Position numbers and translations under genes: made by a program
Notes under the pieces: generated by a model
What the model was told of the DNA's origin: nothing
The model's input: the letters and a program-made list of their open reading frames with translations, nothing else
The model's database searches: none
In this document: positions 7,804 through 17,266 of the stretch, piece by piece
Layout: each line of letters opens with the position of its first letter
Numbering within the stretch: position 1 is the first letter of the stretch
NCBI GenBank assembly: GCA_028821605.1
Contig: JAPPFM010000059.1
Coordinates: 186,001-250,000, forward strand
Direction of reading: 5' to 3'
DNA: 64,000 nucleotides
From: Candidatus Poribacteria bacterium
GTDB taxonomy: Bacteria > Poribacteria > WGA-4E > WGA-3G

Positions 7804-9441
7804 TTAAATAGGACATGTTAAATGCCCAAGTTCGTTGGTTAAACGCAGGTTCTCAGAGTAATCAACGGGACAATCGATAACCGAAGGGACCTTCTGACTG
7901 AACGCATCTTTGAGTATGGGCACCAGTTCGTCACTCCCTTCAACTCTATAACCCTTGGCACCGAAGGCCTCGGCGTATTTAACAAAGTCAGGATTCGTGA
8001 AATCGATGTGTGCGGGTCTACCAAAACCGTTCATCTGTTTCCACTCAATAAGTCCGTAAGCCTCATCATTGAAGATAAGTGTAACAAACGGCACCCCAGT
8101 TCGCGTTGCGGTTTCGAGTTCCTGTGAGTTCATCATGAATCCACCGTCCCCGCAGATTGCCAAACATTTACGTTCCGGGTAGATAAGTTTGGCGACGAAA
8201 GCACCGGGTAGCGCGATTCCCATGGAGGCAAACCCATTGGAGATAATGCATGTATTGGGTTGATAACAGGGATACATACGGGCAATCCACATTTTGTGTG
8301 CGCCGACATCGGAGATGAGAATGTCATCTTCAGCGAGAACGGAGCGGACATCACTCAAAATTTTTTGTGGCTTCATCGGAAACTCTGTATCATCGCGATG
8401 CTGGTCAAGTTGATCGAGTATGATTTTCCGTAAGGTGTTTGAGGCATACTCTGAATCTTTGGGATAGATTTCTTGTGCCATCAGGTGTCTAAGGCTCTGC
8501 CGAATATTGCCGACCATTTCGACATCCGTAACATAGGCGGCATCACTTTCGCTCGGTTCGGTATCAATATGGATGAGTTTTTTATTTCGATCAGGATTCC
8601 AGAGACGTGGATGATATTCAACAATATCATAGCCGATTGCGATAACGAGGTCTGCGCGATCGAATCCACAAGAAACGAAATCGTTTGCTTGCAACCCGAC
8701 ACTGAGGAGAGAGAGTCGATGGGTCCACGGAATACTACCTTTGCCCATGAAGGTATGGGCAACAGGGATATTCGTCATCTCAGCGAGTTGGGTCAGAATC
8801 CGAGAGGCACCTTGACGGACAACGCCATTCCCCGCAAGGATAATAGGTTGCTTTGCATCGTTAATCAGCTGCGCGGCGCGTGCCAAACAGGACGCAACGG
8901 GTTCTGCTTCGCTCGGAAAGTCATGTGGGACAGGTTCCGCGCTAATTTCCATTTTTGCGACATCTTCAGGAAAATCGATGTGTGTCGCCCCCGGCTTTTC
9001 TGCTGTCGCGACCTTAAAGGCTTTGCTGATCGATTCCGGTATGATTTCAGGGAGGTGGAGAAGTGTATTCCATTTTGTCATCGGTTTGAAAACAGAAACG
9101 ACATCCATATATTGATGCGATTCTTTGTGCATCCTGTCGAGACTTGCTTGCCCGGTAATTGCAACGAGCGGTGCCCTATCCATATTGGCATCAGCAACCC
9201 CTGTGACAAGGTTCATGGCACCCGGACCGAGAGTAGAAAGACAGACCCCCGCGCGCCCAGTGAGTCGTCCGTAGACATCCGCCATAAAGGCGGCACCCCG
9301 TTCATCGCGGGTCTGAATAAATTGAATATCGGATCCCAATAAGGCATCCATTAAATCCAAGTTTTCCTCACCCGGTAATCCGAAAATATAATCAACGTTT
9401 TCATTTTCTAAGCATTTAACGATCAATTCTGATGCTTTCAT
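7804..9441 (-). CDS. Thiamine-diphosphate acetolactate synthase (AlsS-like)
   Basis: 545 residues of the ThDP-dependent AHAS superfamily, closest by eye to catabolic AlsS rather than IlvB: the start MKASELIVKCLENENVDYIF and the segment TRDERGAAFMADVYGRLTG with the ThDP-activating Glu match that group. The ThDP-binding GDGGFMMNSQELETATRT block lies near residue 440. Predicted reaction: two pyruvate to acetolactate and CO2, without a regulatory subunit. It is separate from the ilvBNC operon. GGAAG precedes the ATG. Another ThDP carboligase specificity is possible. Confidence 0.8.
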   Translation of the reverse strand: MKASELIVKCLENENVDYIFGLPGEENLDLMDALLGSDIQFIQTRDERGAAFMADVYGRLTGRAGVCLSTLGPGAMNLVTGVADANMDRAPLVAITGQASLDRMHKESHQYMDVVSVFKPMTKWNTLLHLPEIIPESISKAFKVATAEKPGATHIDFPEDVAKMEISAEPVPHDFPSEAEPVASCLARAAQLINDAKQPIILAGNGVVRQGASRILTQLAEMTNIPVAHTFMGKGSIPWTHRLSLLSVGLQANDFVSCGFDRADLVIAIGYDIVEYHPRLWNPDRNKKLIHIDTEPSESDAAYVTDVEMVGNIRQSLRHLMAQEIYPKDSEYASNTLRKIILDQLDQHRDDTEFPMKPQKILSDVRSVLAEDDILISDVGAHKMWIARMYPCYQPNTCIISNGFASMGIALPGAFVAKLIYPERKCLAICGDGGFMMNSQELETATRTGVPFVTLIFNDEAYGLIEWKQMNGFGRPAHIDFTNPDFVKYAEAFGAKGYRVEGSDELVPILKDAFSQKVPSVIDCPVDYSENLRLTNELGHLTCPI

Positions 9442-9592
9442 AGATACACTTCCTTGTGTTTTTTAGCATACAAAAAATTTGTTTTTTCTCTCTGAATTGC
9501 CTATCATTATAATATAACAGATTGAATTCAGAATTACAATTTTAAAGTAGTAAGCATACACGGCACACCGTACAGCAACACCACAAATAACT

Positions 9593-12500
9593 ATGACAAA
9601 AAAATTTATCTATCTCTACATTCTCGTCCTATTCGTCAATTCACAATTCGCCTTTGCGCAAACCAACTCAGACGACTTTTCCTACATCACCGAAACGCCG
9701 GGAGAACTGATTGTCCGTTTACATCCGGATGCCTCCAGCGAGCAACTTGAAACGTTGAGTAGACGGCTGGGTGCGATGGACGTTTCCCCTATCTTTCCAC
9801 GGAATACGCTTGCTGGACAACACCCACGACTCTGCCGTAATTATCTCATCCGATTTCCAAAAGGGCGGGCGTTGGACCCCTTACTGCGACGGTATGAACG
9901 GCACGCTGCAATTGCGGCAGTTGAGACGAACCGGCTCAATCAGTTTTGTGCGGGAACGGCACCGAACGACCCAAACTATACAGAACAGTGGAATCTAAAT
10001 TTGCTAAATATGCCGCAAGCATGGCAGATCGAAGGTGGAAAACCACACGTGACAGTGGCAGTTGTTGATAGTGGGATAGCAACCCAACATCCAGAATTCC
10101 GCTCGCAGCTTTGGGAAAACGTCGGTGAGGTTCCGCGAAACGGCATTGACGATGACGGCAACGGCTATATTGACGACAGAAACGGATGGGACTTTAGCGA
10201 CGCACCGACCCTTCTCGGCAGTGGTGATTGGACGACACGTGACAACGCACCTGAAGACGAAACAGGACACGGGACACATGTCTCCGGCATCATCGCTGCG
10301 GAAGCCAACAATGGAATTGGAATTGCAGGAATCGCCCGAAATTGCCGTTTGATGCCTGTAAGGGCGAGTTTCAAATTTGGCGGTGGCACGTATATTCAGA
10401 ATGACGATGCCGCTGCTGCCATCGTCTATGCAGCGGATAACGGAGCAAGCATAATTAACATGAGTTGGGGAGACACGGTGCGCGCCTTCATCATAGAAGA
10501 TGCAATAGAATACGCCTACAACCGTGGATGTGTTCTCGTTGGTGCAGCAGGAAATTCGGCAGTATCAGGTTCTTATTATCCGGCGGGTCTCAAAACCGTC
10601 ATCTCTGTCGCGGGACTTGGACGGGAAAGATATTTGTATGACGGCTCCAATTTTGGTGCCACAATTAGCATCGCCGCGCCAGCTGAAGAAATCCTCAGCA
10701 CAGCACTTAATGGGGAATATCGAAAGCTATCCGGTACATCCATGGCGGCTGCCCACGTCTCTGGCGTTGCTGCGCTCGTTCTGTCCGCAAACCCGCACGC
10801 CACCAATACAGAGGTTCAAGAGAAACTAATTGCAACTGCAAAGCCGCTTTTCATTACCGAACTCGTTGGTGCTGGTTCACTGGATGCACACGCCGCACTC
10901 GCGGCTTCAACACCTTTCATCGCGCAGATTGATTCCCAGCGGACATCCCAACAGACTCTCGAAAGCATTGAAATCTTTGGCAGCGCGGGGGGTGCTGAAT
11001 TTACTGAATACTGGTTGGAGTACGGCATCGGTGAAGTGCCGAATTTATGGTTTCCTTTGGGAGCCGTGCAAACCGAACCGAAGTTGAATGCCTGTCTACA
11101 TGAGTGGGACATTTCCACAGTAGCAGAAGGTAGGTATACACTGCGACTCAGTGTTAAACTGGTAGATAGAGGCATCAAGAGAGTCAAAACAGTTGTTGAT
11201 GTGAGCCACAGATCACCACTTATTTTAAGGCACGAATCGCAGCTGTGGTTTGCAGGAAACAAGCTTGATTCAATAGTGATATGGGAAACAGAGGAATTGA
11301 CCACAGGCAAAATAGAACTCCTCACAGCAAATGGAAATATTGATAGAACGGGACGCTCAGACGCAGAGAATCTGCTTCATATTGTCAACTTGTCCGACTT
11401 AGGTGTCTCGCCGGGGGTCTATATGTACCGCTTGGTGGCGCGAAATCGTGCAGGGTTCCAGCGTATTGATGACAACAACGGCAGGCTGTATCAGATTGAG
11501 GTGCAGAATACAGCAATTCATTCATCACATCTCTCACAAGTCGCATCAGCCGATTATGGATTGCACGCTATTGTTTCGCCAGTGGATATAAACGGAAATG
11601 GAAGATTAGAACTCTTCGCTGTCGAAATGGATACAGGTACGGCACAAATTTTTGAAATAACGGATAACAGGATACACGAGCCGGTCTTTTCATTCACTGA
11701 ACCCCTATGGCCCTGGGCGACAGCGGATACAGATACAGACGGTCTTATAGAGATATTGTGCAATGCCTCAGGCACAGCGTTTTTATTGGAGCAACCCGCA
11801 CTGGGCGAATTTCCAACGGAACGTATCTGGGAAGCGCGAGGGAACTGGAGTCGGACAATTGTAGATGCGGATGCAGATGGTATGCCTGAAATCTTTGCGC
11901 GCGACGATGCGACCAATTCTATTTCAGTATACGAAGCAGTCGGAGATAACAATCATACAGTTATAGCCACTCTTGAAAATCCGACGGGGGGAGATAACGG
12001 AATTAGTGCGGATTTTGCTACCGGCGATTTTGATGGCGATGGACGGGTAGAAATTTTAGTCGGGGACAGCGATGGAGAACTGTTCATCTATGAAGCGGTT
12101 GGAAATAATCAATACAGACAAACGTGGATAAGTCCACTTTCCGAGGGGACTCCCCAACTTTTTGCCGCTGGGGACCTTGACGGCGATGGAAACGCAGAGT
12201 TCGCTATCTGTGCGAAGACGGGGACTCAAATTGGTAGCATAGAATTGGATACTCGGTACCATCACTGGCTTTTGACGGTTTTCAGTTCAGAAGGTGATAA
12301 CACATACCGTCCTGTGTGGCAGCAGCGCATCCGCGATTTACACGACAGTGGAAACGGAATGACGATCGCGGATGCAAACAGTGATGGGCGAAATGAACTT
12401 TGCATTTCTGTCCAACCGAACTTCTATCTCGTGCAATACGACGGTGCACCGTATCGACCTATCTGGCACCATTCCGCGACAAGCACTTTTAAACCGATTG

Positions 12501-13201
12501 TGACGAATCTAAACGGAGATGACGCAAATATACTGCTATTCAATAGCAATAACACCTTGACGGCTTTTAATGGGAACTCAAATGGCGGACATTCAGAGTC
12601 ATCCGAATCGGTATCCGCTGTGCCAACCCATCGCCCGCGGCTGCTTACCGCTGTGCTTTCACCACCGAATCAACTTCTGCTGCAGTTTGACAAACCAATG
12701 GGAACCTCAGCGACACATGCTGGACGTTACCGTCTGTATAGGCAAGAAAATAGGGAAAACAGTGCGGAGAGTTATACACCGCGCTCGGCAATCCTCGATA
12801 AGACCCGGAAACGGGTTGTGCTTACATTCCCACCCGAGGTTTTCCGCACCGGAAATCATTATCAGATTGAAGCATTGCAACTTTCTGATATATACGGTGC
12901 TAATCTCGCAGACGATGCCAGAACCTTGACAATAACACTCTCGGCACCAACGTTGGCAGAGGCGATTGTCTACCCCAATCCGGCGGAAGCATGCAATCAG
13001 GTTACATTCGATAAACTGCCAACGAAAACCAATATTTACATCTACGATGTTAGTGGAAATTGCATCGCGTCGCTTACGAAGACGGAACGTGAAAAGGACA
13101 GAAGGGTTTGGGACGTTACAGGAGTCAGCACTGGTATTTATATCTATGTTCTTTCGTCTGAAATGGATCGGCGCGTCGGTAAACTTTCCATCATCCGTTA
13201 A
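9593..13201 (+). CDS. Secreted subtilisin-like protease with FG-GAP repeats and T9SS-type tail
   Basis: 1202 residues. A signal peptide ends near residue 23 (FAFAQ). An inhibitor-like propeptide follows (about 30-110), then an S8 peptidase domain with the triad Asp159 (VAVVDSG), His226 (GHGTHVSG) and Ser383 (SGTSMAAAHVSG). After an Ig-like region come at least five FG-GAP/VCBS motifs with Ca-loop text such as DFDGDGRVEILVGD and DLDGDGNAEFAI. A further Ig-like segment precedes a C-terminal YPNP-type sorting domain ending GKLSIIR. It is likely an exported calcium-binding protease acting at or outside the cell surface. The triad is intact. The gene ends 7 nt from the convergent TPR gene. Confidence 0.9.
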   Translation: MTKKFIYLYILVLFVNSQFAFAQTNSDDFSYITETPGELIVRLHPDASSEQLETLSRRLGAMDVSPIFPRNTLAGQHPRLCRNYLIRFPKGRALDPLLRRYERHAAIAAVETNRLNQFCAGTAPNDPNYTEQWNLNLLNMPQAWQIEGGKPHVTVAVVDSGIATQHPEFRSQLWENVGEVPRNGIDDDGNGYIDDRNGWDFSDAPTLLGSGDWTTRDNAPEDETGHGTHVSGIIAAEANNGIGIAGIARNCRLMPVRASFKFGGGTYIQNDDAAAAIVYAADNGASIINMSWGDTVRAFIIEDAIEYAYNRGCVLVGAAGNSAVSGSYYPAGLKTVISVAGLGRERYLYDGSNFGATISIAAPAEEILSTALNGEYRKLSGTSMAAAHVSGVAALVLSANPHATNTEVQEKLIATAKPLFITELVGAGSLDAHAALAASTPFIAQIDSQRTSQQTLESIEIFGSAGGAEFTEYWLEYGIGEVPNLWFPLGAVQTEPKLNACLHEWDISTVAEGRYTLRLSVKLVDRGIKRVKTVVDVSHRSPLILRHESQLWFAGNKLDSIVIWETEELTTGKIELLTANGNIDRTGRSDAENLLHIVNLSDLGVSPGVYMYRLVARNRAGFQRIDDNNGRLYQIEVQNTAIHSSHLSQVASADYGLHAIVSPVDINGNGRLELFAVEMDTGTAQIFEITDNRIHEPVFSFTEPLWPWATADTDTDGLIEILCNASGTAFLLEQPALGEFPTERIWEARGNWSRTIVDADADGMPEIFARDDATNSISVYEAVGDNNHTVIATLENPTGGDNGISADFATGDFDGDGRVEILVGDSDGELFIYEAVGNNQYRQTWISPLSEGTPQLFAAGDLDGDGNAEFAICAKTGTQIGSIELDTRYHHWLLTVFSSEGDNTYRPVWQQRIRDLHDSGNGMTIADANSDGRNELCISVQPNFYLVQYDGAPYRPIWHHSATSTFKPIVTNLNGDDANILLFNSNNTLTAFNGNSNGGHSESSESVSAVPTHRPRLLTAVLSPPNQLLLQFDKPMGTSATHAGRYRLYRQENRENSAESYTPRSAILDKTRKRVVLTFPPEVFRTGNHYQIEALQLSDIYGANLADDARTLTITLSAPTLAEAIVYPNPAEACNQVTFDKLPTKTNIYIYDVSGNCIASLTKTEREKDRRVWDVTGVSTGIYIYVLSSEMDRRVGKLSIIR

Positions 13202-13208
13202 GTTTCCA

Positions 13209-15194
13209 TTACTTTGCCGCATTGAGAGGGACAAAAGCAGGGTTGAGTTTGAATACGTTTCGGATTGCTTTTACTGCTTTCTTCCGTTCGTTGGCTTTTA
13301 GCGCGACTTGTGCGAGATGATAGTGCGGTTCAACAGCATCGCTCTGGAGATCAATGGCACGTTCTAAAGTTTTCATTGCCTTGTTAACCTGACCCCGTCT
13401 CGATAAAACCCAGCCAAGGGTATCGTGATAGGCAGCGACATCCGGATTAAGTGTCACCGCTATATAGGCTAACGCCTCAGCAAGTCTCAGTTCGGGAGCA
13501 GTTTGCAAAACGGAGCCTATAGACGACAGCGGTAAAACTTGCGAGTCTGCAGCTAAAACGTGCGGATAATTGTCTGCATAGAGGCGCGCAAGGTTATTGT
13601 ATGCCTCGCCATATTTAGGCGCAAGGCGTATCGCCCGTTCGTATGCGCGTTGTGCGTCTAATACACGTCCGAGTTTCATGTAGGCTATACCAAGGATATT
13701 GTAGGTTTCATAGTCGCGTGCCGTTCCCGCTTCTATCGAAGTAAGTGGATATACACCAACGAGCGAGGCTTCAGCAGCAAATACGTCGGGATTGTCGTCC
13801 TCTCTCGCCTCTAAAAACGTTTCATAAGCTTCAGCGGCGAGTGCATACTGACCTTCCTTGAAGTATGCAAATCCGAGTTTTCTATAGAAATTAATCGGTA
13901 ATATATCGAGATTCTTACTCAATTCATACGAACTAATAGCTTTCCTATAATACCCCTCTTGAATGTAGAAATCACCTTCTGCCAAGGAGCGTTTTACCAA
14001 CGCCGGTAGTTCACCGTCAGAAAGTCCAATGCGAGATAGTGGACTTAACTCTACACTACTATATTTCTGATATTGGATAAAACCGATCGTAGCAATAATG
14101 AGAGCAGCCCATAAGAGCAGATAAACACGCGTTCGGTATATCCACTGTTTAGAGAGGTACCTGCCCGGGTGTACCAGCGTGAGGAAAAAATTCTCACGAG
14201 GTGGTTCTTCAAGTGCAGCTCCTTTTGTATGATACGGTACAGTGGTAGCATTGGGTGCTAATACAGGAAGGTTAATCGAAGAACCTGCGAGACGAGTAGA
14301 TCGCGCGATGGATTCCGCTAAATCGTCTATTTCCTTATCCGCTTTTTCTCGTTGCGTCGATTCCGCATCAGTTGCTTCGTGCTCTGTAGACTCTTCAGGA
14401 TGTGCCGGATCCGTGTTATCGGTTCCCTCTTCTACAGGTTCCGCTTCATCCATAACCTCAATCGGTTCCTCAGTGAACTGTGTATAATTCGTTGCATCAG
14501 TTATCTCTTCTGGTGCCGCCACAGTCTCTTCGTATAGGTCAGGTTGTTCCTCACCAGATTCAGCTGCTGATACCTCATCTGTCGCCGCATCCTCTACCTG
14601 TTCTATAAGCAGATCCTCGAACGCGTCTGTTTGAAGCCGTTGCGCACTGTGAGCGGGTGAAGGATCTGAACCCAGTTCTACCACTTCCGCTTCCGGAGCG
14701 ACCTGTAAATCTTCAAAACTCACTGTCGGCGATTCATTCGCATCCATCTGTTCATCACGCGGCTCAGGTTCGGATGCCTCTGGAGATGCAGAAGTGTTTC
14801 CGTCAGCATAACGGGTCCGAATACGGGCGATACTTTTTTTCACTTCTATCCGCGTGAGTATAGAACCCGCAGTGGGGAATGATTCGAGCAGCGGAAGGGC
14901 ATCAGGTGTAGCCAACTCGCCAACAGTCTCAAGCATTGCCCAAAGCGTAAGATCGTTTGACTCGACCTGCAACGCTTCAAGTAGCGGCTCAGCTGCGCGA
15001 GTTGCGTCCAGCTGCGCAAGTGCTTTCGCGGCTTCGCGGCGTATCACCGAATCCGAATCAGCAAGGCACTCAATTAGGGAGCTTATCCCCTGTGAGTTGC
15101 CTTGTGCGACAAGACTTGCAATAGCACTGCTGCGCACAATGCTCGGTTGTGTTGTATCTGTTACATTCTGGATGAGTTGCTCAAAAGATAACAT
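13209..15194 (-). CDS. HEAT-repeat / transmembrane / TPR protein
   Basis: 661 residues in three parts. Residues 1-120 are HEAT-like repeats (RSSAIASLVAQGN, RREAAKALAQLD). Residues about 125-330 form a very acidic, low-complexity stretch. A single membrane helix follows (VYLLLWAALIIATIGFI, near 345-365). The C-terminal 280 residues are tetratricopeptide repeats (YETYNILGIAYMKLGRVLDAQ, YHDTLGWVLSRRGQVNKAMK). This suggests a membrane-anchored scaffold with protein-binding modules on both sides, the HEAT part probably cytoplasmic. No enzymatic motif is visible and the partner is unknown. Confidence 0.8.
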   Translation of the reverse strand: MLSFEQLIQNVTDTTQPSIVRSSAIASLVAQGNSQGISSLIECLADSDSVIRREAAKALAQLDATRAAEPLLEALQVESNDLTLWAMLETVGELATPDALPLLESFPTAGSILTRIEVKKSIARIRTRYADGNTSASPEASEPEPRDEQMDANESPTVSFEDLQVAPEAEVVELGSDPSPAHSAQRLQTDAFEDLLIEQVEDAATDEVSAAESGEEQPDLYEETVAAPEEITDATNYTQFTEEPIEVMDEAEPVEEGTDNTDPAHPEESTEHEATDAESTQREKADKEIDDLAESIARSTRLAGSSINLPVLAPNATTVPYHTKGAALEEPPRENFFLTLVHPGRYLSKQWIYRTRVYLLLWAALIIATIGFIQYQKYSSVELSPLSRIGLSDGELPALVKRSLAEGDFYIQEGYYRKAISSYELSKNLDILPINFYRKLGFAYFKEGQYALAAEAYETFLEAREDDNPDVFAAEASLVGVYPLTSIEAGTARDYETYNILGIAYMKLGRVLDAQRAYERAIRLAPKYGEAYNNLARLYADNYPHVLAADSQVLPLSSIGSVLQTAPELRLAEALAYIAVTLNPDVAAYHDTLGWVLSRRGQVNKAMKTLERAIDLQSDAVEPHYHLAQVALKANERKKAVKAIRNVFKLNPAFVPLNAAK

Positions 15195-15509
15195 AGTTTT
15201 TCTTTACACAAATTGAACCCTATTACTATTTTTAATACACTACCCCCATTAATAAAACGATTTTTATGGAAAGAGGGTTTCAAACCTGTAGCGTAAGGAC
15301 ATCCACAGTATGAATTTGATATTGGGGATTCAGAGATATAAGGTGTTGATTGTCTGAATCAGGATTTACAGGATTCAGGGATTTGCTGGATTGAATTGGC
15401 TATCGGACATCAGTAGACGGAGGACGAGGTTGGAAACCTCGCCGCCTCAAACCGTCGAAGCAATTCTGAAATCTACCATAGATGTCTCTGAATTCCTACA
15501 AAAGAGCAC

Positions 15510-15538
15510 TTGACATTTTCCAGAAAAGCCTGTATCAT
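15510..15538 (+). promoter_or_regulatory. Sigma-70 promoter for substrate-binding protein cluster
   Basis: TTGACA at 15510-15515, a 17-nt spacer and TATCAT at 15533-15538. It would give a leader of about 130 nt that contains the perfect palindrome at 15603-15629. Confidence 0.65.
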
Positions 15539-15602
15539 AAACCACATATTTTTCTTAATAGGACTTAAGCAATTTTCTTACGAACAGCAACTACCACATG
15601 CC

Positions 15603-15629
15603 GCTGGCGAGGTTTCAAACCTCGCCAGC
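15603..15629 (+). repeat. Perfect 27-nt palindrome in 5' leader
   Basis: Two 13-nt arms (GCTGGCGAGGTTT and its exact complement) surround a single C. There is no T-run after it. It lies between the promoter at 15510 and the gene at 15674, and is one of several GGTTNNAAACC-type repeats in the window. Confidence 0.8.
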
Positions 15630-15673
15630 GAGAAAGCTGCCTAAGTCATGCTTAACAAACATCGGAGAAATTT

Positions 15674-17266
15674 ATGAAATATAGGTTTTTTACACCGATT
15701 CTCTTATTCACTTTCCTAATATGGTCACTCACAGCGTTTTCCCCTGTATTTGCCGACTCACATTCAAAGCAGGGCGGCACCCTAATATTCGGTCGTGGTG
15801 GCGATTCTGTCGGGTTAGATCCAGCCCTTGAGGAAGATGGAGAGTCCTTCAAAGTCTGCGATAACATCTACGATACACTCGTTCAATATAAAGAGGGGAG
15901 TGCTGAACTTGAGCCAGGTCTCGCCGAAAGTTGGGAGAACTCGGAAGACGGTTTGACGTGGACTTTTCACCTTCGGCAAGGCGTAACCTTCCATGACGGA
16001 ACCCCCTTCAACGCCGAAGCCGTTCTCTTTTCCCTTAACCGACAGCACGATAAAACCCATCCGTTCCATAGGGTTGGTGGCAGCTACATTTACTGGATAG
16101 CCACAGGCTTGGCAGAGATTGTCGATAAAATCACTGCCATTGACGAGTTTACCGTCCAAATTCGCCTTAAAACGGCTTACGCCCCGTTTATCTATACGAT
16201 CGCAATAACCCCGTTCTCCATTGTTAGCCCAACAGCGGCGCAAAAATGGGGTGATGAGTTTTCTAACAACCCGGTTGGTACCGGTCCGTTCAAGTTTGTG
16301 CAGTGGGACAGGAAAGATAAGATTGTGCTTGCGGCAAATGATGCCTACTGGGATGGGCGACCTATGTTAGATAGAGTTATCTTCCGTTCTATTCCTGATA
16401 ACTCGGTGAGGCTTATTGAACTTCAGCAAGGAAGTCTCCACGCCATGGAGTTCCCAAATCCGGACGATTTGGAACAGATTCGAGACGATGAGACGCTTGA
16501 GTTGATCGCGCAACCCGGTATGAGTATCGGCTATCTTGCGATGAATATGGACAAGCCACCTTTTGACAATCTCAAAGTCCGACTCGCGATTAACCACGCC
16601 ATTAACAAATCAGTGATTATTGAACATCTATATCAGGGAATGGGTATCCCCGCGAAAAACCCGATTCCACCGACGCTTTGGAGTTATGACGATTCGATTG
16701 AGGGGTACGCTTATGATCCAGAACTGGCGAAGCAACTTCTCACTGAAGCAGGATACCCCGACGGTTTTGAGACAACGCTCTGGGCATTGCCGGTCCCGCG
16801 TCCCTATATTCCAGACGGACGAGCACTTGCAGAGGCACTGCAATCAGAACTCCGAAATATTGACATTGAAACAAAAATCGTGACCTTCGATTGGGGCACC
16901 TATCTTGAGAAAACGAAACACGGTGAACACGATATGGCAATGTTAGGATGGAGTGCCGACCTCGGTGATCCAGATAATTTCCTCTATTTTCTTTTAAGCA
17001 AATCGTCAGCGGAGAAGCCCGCCGGAAATATCGCATTTTATCGAAGCGATGAAATGCAAAACGTTTTAGAGCAGGCGAGAGCAATCTCGGATCGAGAAAA
17101 GCGGGTTTCGCTCTACCAAGAGGCACAGCAGATTTTTCATAAAGATGTACCGTGGGTGCCGTTGGCGCACGCAAAACAAATTTTAGTGATTAACAAAAAG
17201 GTCAAGAATCTCAAACTCCATCCCTTGAAATGGAGGTACTTCCGCCAAATTTGGATTGAAAAATGA
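15674..17266 (+). CDS. ABC transporter substrate-binding protein, family 5 (DppA/OppA-like)
   Basis: 530 residues with a signal peptide ending near FADS. The family-5 solute-binding pattern is clear: GGTLIFGRGGDSVGLDPA at the mature start, WTFHLRQGVTFHDGTPFNA, NPVGTGPFKF and the C-terminal DVPWVPLAHA. The family binds peptides, nickel-chelates or sugars in the periplasm and passes them to a membrane ABC importer. No permease or ATPase gene is adjacent. The stop overlaps the ATG of the downstream dehydrogenase by four bases (ATGA), so the two are translationally coupled. Confidence 0.9.
   Translation: MKYRFFTPILLFTFLIWSLTAFSPVFADSHSKQGGTLIFGRGGDSVGLDPALEEDGESFKVCDNIYDTLVQYKEGSAELEPGLAESWENSEDGLTWTFHLRQGVTFHDGTPFNAEAVLFSLNRQHDKTHPFHRVGGSYIYWIATGLAEIVDKITAIDEFTVQIRLKTAYAPFIYTIAITPFSIVSPTAAQKWGDEFSNNPVGTGPFKFVQWDRKDKIVLAANDAYWDGRPMLDRVIFRSIPDNSVRLIELQQGSLHAMEFPNPDDLEQIRDDETLELIAQPGMSIGYLAMNMDKPPFDNLKVRLAINHAINKSVIIEHLYQGMGIPAKNPIPPTLWSYDDSIEGYAYDPELAKQLLTEAGYPDGFETTLWALPVPRPYIPDGRALAEALQSELRNIDIETKIVTFDWGTYLEKTKHGEHDMAMLGWSADLGDPDNFLYFLLSKSSAEKPAGNIAFYRSDEMQNVLEQARAISDREKRVSLYQEAQQIFHKDVPWVPLAHAKQILVINKKVKNLKLHPLKWRYFRQIWIEK

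Larger units (their letters stand above)
15195..15673. repeat. Repeat-rich intergenic region
   Basis: There is no gene here. At 15350-15382 is a repeat whose core is a TGAATC/GATTCA stem around an 11-nt loop; an inverted copy lies at 29770-29803. At 15425-15445 and 15603-15629 are hairpins of a GAGGTT-NN-AAACCTC type; the second is perfect. A promoter is at 15510-15538. Confidence 0.7.

Noticed and set aside
8473-9342. Long plus-strand frame opposite the AlsS-like gene
   Set aside because: The minus strand encodes a full ThDP enzyme with all motifs; this frame has no recognisable domain or ribosome site.
12707-13234. Minus-strand frame opposite the end of the subtilase gene
   Set aside because: It opposes the conserved C-terminal sorting domain and reads as mirror-coded text.
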